This document shows, one piece after another, positions 11,448 through 21,415 of a DNA stretch of 64,000 nucleotides. Position 1 is the stretch's first letter. Every line of letters starts with the position of its first letter. Both the position numbers and the translations under genes were made by a program. The notes under the pieces are model-generated. The model was not told the origin of the DNA. It did not search any database and worked only from the letters and a program-made list of their open reading frames with translations. This DNA comes from Apium graveolens (taxonomy: Eukaryota > Streptophyta > Magnoliopsida > Apiales > Apiaceae), in the NCBI RefSeq assembly GCF_009905375.1, contig NC_133652.1, positions 121,355,797-121,419,796 on the forward strand, in the 5' to 3' direction.

Positions 11448-11461
11448 TGTAATATCCGGGA
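11448..11461 (+). repeat. 3' LTR stub of G1
   Basis: TGTAATATCCGGGA is identical to the first 14 bases of the LTR at 1195. The next base starts the Angela LTR, so the 3' LTR was split at this point. The last five bases, CGGGA, would be the target-site duplication; its partner is not in the window. Confidence 0.8.
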
Positions 11462-13152
11462 TGAAAGAGATGTGTCCTAAGTCCAATCATGTATGAATAT
11501 TTAGGAATAACTTTTATGTAATCTGTTTTGATTTCATTGATATTAATAAAAGACTTGTTTTGTTTTTATTGCGGGCTTTATCTATTTAAGTGTTTAAATA
11601 AGATATACCATACTTTATAGTAAAGCTTTTTATGGGTCATGATGAGATCATAATAATGAGACCTAAAAGATGATAACTCTGAACTTAAATAGTTCCTGGT
11701 CTTAGGATTACTAACTGGTAATTAGTAATCCGCAAAGATCGGTACATACTATGCTTGCTTCATTATGAAGGATGTCCGTTCTCATTGACATTTGTGTGGT
11801 GACACTATAGCTAGTATGTAGGTGCTTATTATAGAATAAGTTCACTGAACATGACTCACACAGCTGAACAACTGATGGAGTTCACTCACGTGTCCGCAGA
11901 TGTTCACATAGTGATAGTTGTACAAGTATCCTTAGACTTGAGGTCATCATAGTCATCTTGTATACACTGAACTATACTTTGGTTTAGTTCTTAGTCTCCA
12001 GGGACAATAATAAGGGCTCTACTGGGTGTAGGAATTCGTACACGAAGATAGTGTATGATCAATAAAGGATCTACCCCTACCAGTGAAGGAAGAGAATGTT
12101 CAATGCTGATCCACTTATGCTAGTTCAGGAATCTCTGGCCAGAGTGAATAAAATTAGAAGGGAGTTTCTAATTCACATTAATTAGAACTAAGCATAGTGA
12201 ATGGGAAAGCATATGATTAAATAAGATAGGCTTGACATGAGTTCCATGCCTTGTATTTAATCGTGATATTGCAGGGTAGAAGGAATTATTGTACGGTAAC
12301 TATTCACTGAATAGGTTCTTGGTATTCTAAGTAGTGAATTTGTATTATCCGGATAGTCACGATATGCTGAGAAGTATCCCTCACGATGTAGAATAAATAT
12401 GATTAATTTATTAATTAATCATATTTAATGAATTAGAGAATTTATATAAATAATGAAAAAATAGTTTTATTATTATTTATTTCTACTACCGGCTTAATAT
12501 TGAACCTACAGGGTCACACCATAAAAGAGAATGATTTAATGGTGGAGGAATTAATTAATAATGGATGGTAATTATTTATTTATGAAATAAATAATTAATT
12601 AGCAAATTTAATAATTGATTAAATGAGATTTAATTAATTATAAATTAATTAAGAAAAAGTTCTTAATATTATTAATTAAGAATTTAACTTTTGGAAATTA
12701 AATCAAGTGAGAGAATTATTTTTTAAACTGTTTAGAAAAAGGATTAATGATTAAAAGGAATTTTAATTATTAGTTAATTGGTTAATGAGAATGATCAATT
12801 AAAGGGTTAATAATAATAATAATAATATTTTATGGGAAAATTTTCAGCTGAAATTTTTGCCTATAAATATACTATTATAAACCCTATTTGCCTAAACCAA
12901 AAAAAAAAGAAAAAGAAAACCCTAATTCTCTCAACCCCTTCCTCCTTCATTACTTCAATCTCTTGGTGGATACCGGTGGAGTGCTTCACACTTGAGGAGC
13001 AGCTACTAGGGATCTCCGCTTATCATTCTTGGATCGTTTTTAAAGGTTAGTAATCGATCTCATATGTTTTATCCATGATTTGTATGCGATTAATATGGAT
13101 TTTATATCAAGAAAATGTTATACCATGCTTCTATGATGTATAAAATCCTACA
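11462..13152 (+). repeat. Angela-type LTR1 (5' LTR)
   Basis: 1691 bases from TGAAAGAGATGTGTCC to AAATCCTACA, directly followed by the PBS. Carries a TATA box at 12862-12869 and, downstream, a short A-run and the block GGAGTGCTTCACACTTGAGG that is present in all three LTR copies. The inner half is rich in TTAATTAA-like sequence. Confidence 0.95.
12862..12869 (+). promoter_or_regulatory. TATA box of Angela LTR1
   Basis: TATAAATA preceded by TTTTTGCC. It is present at the same place in the solo LTR (14946-14953) and LTR2 (36236-36243). Confidence 0.65.
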
Positions 13153-13153
13153 A

Positions 13154-13165
13154 TGGTATCAGAGC
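13154..13165 (+). other. primer-binding site of Angela element
   Basis: TGGTATCAGAGC one base after the LTR end. Confidence 0.9.
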
Positions 13166-13609
13166 TTAGGTTGTATGCATATAGATCTGTGATAAAATTT
13201 TCAGAATTTTCTGATCTTGTAAGAATTTATTATGAGTCTTGCAAGTTATATCATGGATTAATTATGATTAATTAGAAATTGTTTCTCAAAATTATTTTGA
13301 CTGTAGATATGGGTTCTACAAGTGTTGTAGATCGTCTGGGTATTTTTTTCATAATTTTCTGATGTGTGGATTAATTATTATGAATTTTTAAAGTTTTATT
13401 TAATTAAAATTCGTAATTAAATATATATATATGTGTAATCTGTTATGTATATATATATATTGCATCCTGCTGAAATTCAAATAGTATGTACTGGTGCTGA
13501 TGGGGTTGGCACGACGTTCAAAAGCGGCGGTTGTTTATTAAATAAAAAAAGGCTGCTAGAAGACAGAAACGGGGGAAGGACCGCGCGGCTGGCTAGCGCG
13601 CGTGAGGGT

Positions 13610-15235
13610 TGAAAGGAATATGTCCTAAGTCCAATCATGTATTAGGATTTAGGATTAACTTTTTATATAATCTGTTTTTGATTTCATTGATTTTAATAAA
13701 AGACTTGTTTTGTTTTTATTATGGGCTTTATCTATTTAAGTGTTTAAATAAGATATACCATAGTTTAGAGTAAAGCTTTTTATGGATTATGATGAGATCA
13801 TAATAGTGAGACCTAAAAAGATGATAACTCTAAACTTAAATAGTTCCTGGTCATAGGATTACTAACTGGTAATTAATAATCCGCAAAGATCGGTACATAC
13901 TATGCTTGCTTCATTATGAAGGATGTCTGTTCTCATAGACATTTGTGTGGTGACACTATAGCTAGTATGTAGGTGCTTATTATAGAATAAGTTCACTGAA
14001 CATGACTCGCCCAGCTGAACAACTGATGGAGTTCACTCACGTGTCAGTAGTTGTTCACATAGTGATAGTTGTACAAGTATCCTTAGACTTGAGGTCATCA
14101 TAGTCATCTTGTGTACACTGAACTATGCTTTGGTTTGGTTCTTAGTCTCCAGGGACAATTATTGGGGCTCTTCTGGGTATAGGAATTTGTACACGAAGAT
14201 AGTGTATGATCAATAAAGGATCTACCCCTTCCAGTGAAGGAAGCGAATGTTCAAGGCTGATCCACTTATGCTAGTTCAGGAATCTCTGGCCAGAGTGAAT
14301 GAAATTAGAAAGGAGTTTCTAATTTGCATAGAACTAGGCATAGTAAATGGTAAGCAAGTGATTGTATTTAATCGGGACATTGTAGGGTAGAAGGAGTTTA
14401 TTGTACGGTAACTATTCACTGAATAGGTTCTTGGTATTCTAAGCAGTGAATTCATATTATCCGGATAGTCGCGATATGCTGAGAAGTATCCCTCACGATG
14501 TAGAATAAATGTGATTAATTAATTAATCATATTTAATAAATTAGAGATTTTATATAAATAATGATAAAATAGTTTTATTATTATTTATTTCTACTACCGG
14601 CTTAATATTGAACCTACAAGGTCACACCATAAAAGGAGAATGATTTAATGGTGGAGGAATTAATTAATAATGGCTGATAATTATTTATTTATGAAATAAA
14701 TAATTAATTGGCAAATTTAATAATTGATTAAATGAGATTTAATTGATTATAAATTAATTAAGAAAAGTTCTTAATATTATTAATTAAAGGATTTAATTAT
14801 TGGAAATTAAATTAAGAGAGAGAATTATTTCTAAAGTGTTTAGAAAAAGGATTAATAATTAAAAGGTGTTTTAATTATTAATAAGAATAATAAATGGGAT
14901 AATAATAATAATATTTATGGGAAAATTTCAGCTAAAAATTTTGCCTATAAATACAATATTATAGACCCTATTTTATTCTAACCCACATCTAACCCGAAAA
15001 CCCAAAAAGTTTGGAAAACTCAATTCTCTTCACCTTCTTCATCCTCTTTAACATCGTTTCTGGAGTGCTTCACACTTGAGGAGCAACTGCTAAGGATCTC
15101 TGATCGTTGTCTCCGAATTATTTTAAAAGGTTAGATTCGGTCCCTCGAATTTTTATTCACGATTTATATGCTTTTATTTGGATTTTGTATGTGTAAAAGT
15201 GTTTTTCCATGCCCCCGCTGCGTTAAAATCCAACA
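13610..15235 (+). repeat. solo Angela LTR inserted in the leader
   Basis: A complete LTR (TGAAAGGAATATGTCC to AAAATCCAACA, 1626 bases) with no body next to it. It is flanked by the direct repeat AGGGT at 13605-13609 and 15236-15240. The matching leader at 51266-51270 has a single AGGGT and no insert, giving an empty site for comparison. Solo LTRs form by recombination between the two LTRs of a full element. TATA box at 14946-14953. Confidence 0.95.
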
Positions 15236-15279
15236 AGGGTCACACGCTCCTGTGTCACGCGCAGCGCGTGTCAGACATG

Positions 15280-15365
15280 CGGTCAACTGGTCAGCGCTGA
15301 CGTTGATGTCATGCTGACGTCATCAGATGACGTCAAGCTGACGTCAGCTCAGCTGTCACGGCGCA
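15280..15365 (+). promoter_or_regulatory. cluster of TGACGTCA-type bZIP sites in leader
   Basis: Within about 85 bases there are several TGACG/CGTCA words, among them CTGACGTCATCAGATGACGT and CTGACGTCAGCTCAGCTG. TGACGTCA is the classic binding site of bZIP/TGA factors. The block is repeated in the second leader at about 51325-51370 with small changes. A regulatory role is inferred. Confidence 0.45.
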
Positions 15366-16189
15366 TGTGCACGTGGGGGCGAGTGGCTGAGTGTCAGTTA
15401 CGCGCCTGACGGCGCGTGTGTGCGTATTAGCGCGTCAGATCCCTTCTTGAGGCGCGTGAGGGCGCGTGGGGAGCCCGTTTGGGGCGTGCTTGGTGCCGTT
15501 GGATCCATTTTTTCGAGACGCATCTAATGGTATATTAAATTATTTTTTCTGAAATTGTTTCGGACTGTTTATAGCTAACAGTAGTGTTTTAAAGCTGTTT
15601 TAATTATTTTAATTACTTTTAAATGCTTCATGTGATACATAGAGATGTATATTGCTTAGAGTAATATGCTACATAATTTAACATGCCTACCTTTACGTTT
15701 ATTCATGCTTATATATGTGATATATGATTAACTTATCATGCGATGATAGATTTAGGTGAACTTAATTAACATAAGGCGTATGTTAGACAACCTAGTATAG
15801 TGAAATTGTTTCATGACCTTAAAATAAATATTATGAATACAATCATTAGATTTTTATGTTTATGAAACACGTAATTAAATATGAATTTTCAATATTGAGA
15901 GAAAGGATGATTCTGTCAAAAAGAGATTTCGATCTGTAAGAAATGGGTATTAAGTGACGCCTCTTGACAATGCTCCCCCCGATCTGGGAATCATCTGATT
16001 ATCGATTATTGATTTGAAATATTTAATTTAAAAGGAAGAATCTCTTTATAATATGATTATGATTGTAACATAATATGATCCCTCTAAAATTAAATAATAT
16101 CAAGTAATAATTGGCCAATGACACAACGAGCTTGTGTCGGTCAAAGCCTTTCAACATGGTAGAAAATAGTTCTTATTTTTAAATCAGTA

Positions 16190-16500
16190 TCGTTTCGTGC
16201 TACAGCCGAGGGCTTTGATTTTGAAATAAGAAATACTTGTCTATTACATAGAGATGTGTACATTGAATTAGAATCTAAAGGTCGTTACGTGCTGCAGCCG
16301 TGGTTCGTTGGAGACTGATTCAATTGTACAAAATGTTGGGTTAGACTTGACTTAGAATATTGAGTATGTCGTGCTACAGCCGCGACTCAATTATTCAAGA
16401 GGCTAAAGTTTTATTAGGGAATAACATAATATGTAATTAACAAGAGTTGTATGCCTATTGAACATCATATGACGTTTCGTGCTACAGCCGAGGTTGTGTG
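16190..16500 (+). repeat. interspersed GTGCTACAGCCG repeats in leader
   Basis: Four copies of a TCGTGCTACAGCCGnGG-like word near 16195, 16287, 16370 and 16475, about 80-105 bases apart with unrelated sequence between. The first three are kept in the second leader (about 52210, 52303 and 52388). Confidence 0.75.
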
Positions 16501-16693
16501 ATGGAATGTAGGATCCCTATTCCCACTAGCATTATGAATGCTTAATTTTTCATTTAAGGGGTTGTATAAATTAGATAAACTAGTGGGAGCCACTTATGAA
16601 TAAAGACCCGATTCATATAGTGTTTTGAAATGAAATTGAATATTTGCTAAGTGTTGTTATGTGTTCATCATTTACAGATTTACTATATATGTT

Positions 16694-17480
16694 ATGTCTT
16701 CTGCACTATCACTCCGGAGTATACTAGATGCTCACAAGTTGACTGGTCCTAATTTTGTTGACTGGCTTCGAAACTTGAGAATTGTTCTCAAGGTTGAGAA
16801 GTTGGAATATGTGCTTGACTCACCTAAGCCTACTGAACCTGCTAACGATGCACATAATGATGAACATGTTGTGTATCGTAAGTGGATAGATGATGGAAAT
16901 GTTGCTCAATGCATCATGCTAGCTTCCATAAACATTGAGCTACAGAAGCAGCATGAGCATATGGATGCTCGCACTATCATTATACATCTATAAGAGTTGT
17001 ATGATGTGGCAGGGAGGACAACTCGATATGAGATATCGAAAGAGCTGTTCGGTTGTAGGATGTCTGAGGGATCATCTGTGAATGACCATGTACTTAAGAT
17101 GATCAATTTGATTGAATGTCTTGGACAACTTGGTTTTGCCATGGATGGGGAACTGAGCCAAGACTTGGTCTTGCAATCACTTCCGGATTCGTTCTCCCAG
17201 TTTGTTGTGAACTTTCACATGAATAAGCTGGATGTCAGCCTGCCTGAACTCCACAACATATTGAAGACTGCGGAATCAAATTTTCCCTCTAAAAAGAGCT
17301 CTGTTCTCCTAATTGGTGAAGGTTCCAATCCTAAAAAAAGGAAGAAGAACCCTTCCAAGAAGAAGAAAGTAGGTGAGAAAAAGCCTGTTCCACCAAAAGC
17401 TGAAGACCTCAAGAGCAAAGTTGTTTGCTTCCACTGTAATAAGGTGGGGCACTAGAAGAGGAACTGTAAGGTTTACCTTA
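16694..17480 (+). pseudogene. Angela-type gag, two stops
   Basis: Start chosen at the ATG at 16694 (MSSALSLRSILDAHKLTGPN); the ATG at 16661 adds an atypical hydrophobic stretch. The gag domain shows FVDWLRNLRIVLKVEKLEYV, YRKWIDDGNVAQCIMLASI, SKELFGCRMSEGSSV and LSQDLVLQSLPDSFSQFVVN. A Lys-rich basic region follows (about 17330-17400), then the zinc knuckle CFHCNKVGH, a stop at 17453-17455 in place of the residue after His, and KRNC. Another stop is at 16991-16993. Gag coats the RNA and builds the particle. Confidence 0.9.
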
Positions 17481-19023
17481 CAGAATTGAAGAAGAAGGGT
17501 AGTGAGACTACCACTTCTGTTTTAGGTATGTTCATGATTGAAGTGAATATGTCATTAAATCAAATTTCTACTTGGGTATTAGATACCGCCTGTGGTTCTC
17601 ATATTTGTAATTCGTTGCAGGGACTAAGGAGAAGTAGGACTCTTGAGGAAGAGGAGGTGATTCTACGGATGGGAAATGGAGCAAGAGTTGCTGCTGAAGC
17701 TGTAGGATCATTTTATTTACATATGCCTACAGGCAAGACTATTCTTTTAAATAATTGTTATTTTGTTCCCTCGATTGTAAGGAATATTATTTATATTCCC
17801 ATGTTAGACTTGGCTGGATTTTTGCGTGTTATTCAGAATAATAAATGTTCAATTCTTAGAGATAACGTTCTTTATGGAACTGGTATTTTAAATAATGGTC
17901 TGTATGTATGTGACGTAGTGCATAATTTACTACAAATTGAACATACTAATAAAAGAAAAAGTGATGATGAAAATCTCACTTTTTTGTGGCACTGCAGACT
18001 TGGTCATGTTAGTGAAAATAAACTGCGGACATTACATAAGGAAGGTTTACTTGACCCCTTTGATTTTGAATCATATCCTACATGCGAGTCTTGTCTATTG
18101 GGTAAAATGACCAAATCTCCATTTAGTGGATATGGAGAGAGGGCTGCAGATTTGCTAGGATTGGTACACACAGGTGTACGTGGACCAATGTCTACGCAAG
18201 CCATGGGTGGATTTTCATACTTCATTACTTTCATAGATGATCGATCTAGATTCGGATATGTGTATTTGATGAAACACAAGTCTGAAGCCTTTGAAAAGTT
18301 CAAAGAATATAAGCATGAAGTAGAGAAATAAACTAAACATAGTATTATAACTCTTCGATCAGATCGAGGTGGTGAATACTTGAATGGAGAGTTTCTAGAT
18401 TATCTCAAAGAAAATGGTATAGTCTCCCAGTGGACTCCTCCATATACTCCACAGTTGAATGGGGTATCTGAAAGGAGAAATCGAACTTTGTTAGACATGG
18501 TTCGATCCATGATGAGCTATGCGAATCTTCCAGTATTCCTGTGGGGTTATGCATTGGAAACCTCAGCATATTTACTGAATAAGGTGCCTTCCAAATCTGT
18601 TCCTCAAACTCCATATGAGATATGGAAAGAAAGGAAACCGAGTCTTAAACACGTTAAGATTTGGGGATGTCCAGCTTATGCCAAGAAAGTTGACCCAGAT
18701 AAGCTGGAATCTCGATCCGTGAAATGTAATTTTGTGGGATATCCTAAAGAGACTTTAGGGTATTACTTTTACACCGATCATAGGGTGTTTGTCTCCAGAA
18801 ATCCTACCTTCTTGGAAAAGCAGTTTATCTTTGAAGGAAACAGTGGGAGCAAAATTGAACTTGATGAAGTTCAAGAAGCACAAACTACTACGGTTCAAGT
18901 GGAAACACCTATTCAGACTGAACAACTTTTTGTGGAACAGCCCATTCGTAGGTCAGGGAGAGTGTCTCACCAACCTGAGAGGTATTATGGCCTTGTCATT
19001 GAGAATGAAAATGAGTTATCAAT
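17481..19023 (+). pseudogene. Angela-type protease-integrase, broken
   Basis: The copia protease is seen at TWVLDTACGSHICNSLQGL (catalytic DTAC; the usual DTGC/DSGA has a changed third residue). The pre-integrase zinc finger is WHCRLGHVSENKLRTLHKEG with CESCLLGKM. In the integrase core the first catalytic Asp is lost: HTGVRGPMST where HTDVxGPM is expected. The second is kept in [14 protein letters not shown] and the Glu in [19 protein letters not shown]. The end of integrase has WGCPAYAKK and [13 protein letters not shown], then a linker with [16 protein letters not shown] stop at 18329-18331 splits it. Confidence 0.9.
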
Positions 19024-20616
19024 TATTGATGATGATGACCCTATGACCTATAATGAGGCTATGAGTAGTGTTGACTCAGAGAAATGGCATAGTGCCATGA
19101 ATCCGAAATGGAATCTATGTATACCAACCAAGTATGGACTTTGGTTGAAGCACCTGAGGGTGTGAAGCCTATTGAGTGCAAATGGGTATACAAAAGAAAG
19201 ATTGGATCAGATGGCCAGGTGGAGACCTATAAGGCCAGGTTCGTGGCAAAAGGATTCAGACAAAGGCAAGGGATTGACTTTGATGAAACTTTTTCGCCTG
19301 TAGCCCTGTTAAAATCAATTCGGATTTTGCTTGCGATTGCTGCTTACTATGACTATGAGATCTGGCAAATGGACGTGAAAACGACCTTCCTCAATGGGAA
19401 ACTTGAAGAGGAAGTGTATATGACACAGCCAGAGGGTTTTCTTTCCAAGGGAAATGAACACCTAGTTTGTAAGCTGCTGCGAATCATATATGGTTTAAAG
19501 CAAGCTTCTCGTAGATGGAATATCCATTTTGATGAGACAATCAAAGAGTTTGGTTTTATCAAAAACATAGATGAACCATGTATCTACAAGAAGGTTAGTG
19601 GGAGTGCGGTAACATTTCTTGTATTATATGTGGATGACATACTTCTTATAGAAAATGATATACCGATGCTGCAATCAGTCAAAGTGTGGCTATCGAAGAA
19701 CTTCACTATGAAGGACTTGGGAGAAGCATCCTACATTCTCGGTATGAAGATCTATAGAGATAGATCTAGAAGAATGAAAGGTCTTACCCAGGGTACATAC
19801 ATCCAGAAAGTGCTTAAAAGGTTTAGCATGGAAAACTCCAAAAGAGGTCTCATACCGATGAGCCATGGAGTGTCCCTTTCCGAAAAGATATCTCCTAAGA
19901 CACCTGAGGAAAGAGATCGTATGAGTAAGATTCCTTATGCTTCAGCAATATGATCTATCATGTACGCGATGTTATGTACTAGGCCTGATGTTGCTTATTC
20001 AATTAGTGTGATGAGCAAATATCAGTCCGATCCAGGTGAAGACCAATGGAAAGCAGTGAAGAACATCCTTAAGTACTTGCGAAGGACTAAGGATATTTTT
20101 CTTATTTTTGGTGGTGAATCTGAGTTGAAAATAGAGGGTTATACTGAATCTAGTTTTCAATCAGAAAGTGATGATAGAAAATCCATGTCAGGGTACGTGT
20201 TTACTCTGAATGGTGGTGCGATTAGTTGGAAGAGTTCCAAACAGTCTACAACGACTGACTCCACAGCGGAAGCAGAATATATAGCTGCAAGTGAGGCTGT
20301 AAAAGAAGCCGTTTGGATGAGGAAATTTGTTTCTGAGTTGGGAGTTATTCCTAACATTGAGGAGCATATTGTGTTGTATTGTGATAACAACGCAGCAATA
20401 GCACAAACTAACGAACCAAGATCTCATAAGAATTCCTAGCATGTCTTGCGGCACTTTCATCTGATTAGGGAGATTGTTGAAAGAGGAGATGTCAACGTCA
20501 AGAGAGTTGACACACATAACAACATAGCAGACCCTTTAACAAAGCCACTTTCTCAAAGTCACTTTGATCGTCATAAAGACAAGATGGGTATTAGATACCA
20601 GAGTGATTGGCTTTAG
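19024..20616 (+). pseudogene. Angela-type reverse transcriptase-RNase H, broken
   Basis: A one-base deletion near 19100 (in the codons around SAMN) shifts the frame just before the RT domain. RT then reads KWVYKRKIGSDGQVETYKAR, FVAKGFRQRQGIDFDETFSP, IWQMDVKTTFLNGKLEEEVY and the active site VLYVDDILLI at about 19620. RNase H reads GYTESSFQSESDDRKSMSGY, where the first acidic residue is Glu instead of the usual Asp, then TTDSTAEAEYIAASEAVKEA and YCDNNAAIAQ. Stops lie at 19951-19953 and 20437-20439. The frame ends with the normal terminator at 20614-20616, 14 bases before LTR2. Confidence 0.9.
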
Positions 20617-20617
20617 T

Positions 20618-20630
20618 ACAAGTGGGAGAT
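20618..20630 (+). other. polypurine tract of Angela element
   Basis: ACAAGTGGGAGAT directly before the LTR start TGAAAGAGATATGTCC. Confidence 0.85.
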
Positions 20631-21415
20631 TGAAAGAGATATGTCCTAAGTCCAATCATGTATGATGATTTAGGAATAACTTTTATGTAATCTGTTTTGA
20701 TTTCATTGATATTAATAAAAGACTTGTTTTGTTTTTATTGCGGGTTTTATCTATTTAAGTGTTTAAATAAGATATACCATAGTTTAGAGTAAAGCTTTTT
20801 ATGGATTATGATGAGATCATAATAATGAGACCTAAAAGATGATAACTCTGAACTTAAATAGTTCCTGGTCATAGGATTACTAACTGGTAATTAGTAATCC
20901 GCAAAGATCGGTACATACTATGCTTGCTTCATTATGAAGGATGTCCGTTCTCACAAACATTTGTGTGGTGACACTATAGCTAGTATGTAGGTGCTTATTA
21001 TAGAATAAGTTCACTGAACATGACTCACACAGCTGAACAACTGATGGAGTTCACTCACGTGTCAGCAGATGTTCACATATTGATAGTTGTACAAGTATCC
21101 TTAGACTTGAGGTCATCATAGTCATCTTGTGTACACTGAACTATACTTTGGTTTAGTTCTTAGTCTCCAAGGACAATAATAAGGGCTCTACTGGGTGTAG
21201 GAATTTGTACACGAAGATAGTGTATGATCAATAAAGGATCTACCCCTTCTAGTGAAGGAAGAAAATGTTCAATGCTGATCTACTTATGTTAGTTCAGGAA
21301 TCTCTGGCCAGAGTGAATGAAATTAGAAGGGAGTTTCTAACTCACATTAATTAGAACTAAGCATAGTGAATGGGAAAGCATATGATTAAATAAGATAGGC
21401 TTGACACGAGTTCCA
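20631..21415 (+). repeat. Angela-type LTR2, left part
   Basis: The first 785 bases of the second LTR, closely matching LTR1 from its start. It breaks at GAGTTCCA, where E2 is inserted; the missing remainder continues at 35619. Confidence 0.95.

Larger units (their letters stand above)
2162..11461 (+). mobile_element. Tekay-type Ty3/gypsy chromovirus G1
   Basis: A plus-strand gypsy element: 5' LTR 2162-5605, PBS 5610-5621, extra leader ORF, gag, protease, RT, RNase H, integrase with a C-terminal chromodomain-like tail, polypurine tract 11434-11447, and a 3' LTR stub of 14 bases (11448-11461) cut by the Angela complex. The rest of the 3' LTR is not in the window. Integrase lies after RNase H, the gypsy order. 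Tekay is inferred from the integrase C-terminal motifs and the very long LTR. The coding part carries several stops and one frameshift, so it is not autonomous now. Confidence 0.9.
15241..16693 (+). other. Angela leader: GC-rich then AT-rich untranslated region
   Basis: Non-coding leader between the solo LTR and gag. The first 250 bases are GC-rich and full of GCGCG and TGACGTCA-like words. The rest is AT-rich and contains four copies of a GTGCTACAGCCG motif. The second leader (51266-52428) aligns with it closely, up to the truncation point. I see no ORF with a recognisable motif. Confidence 0.75.
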
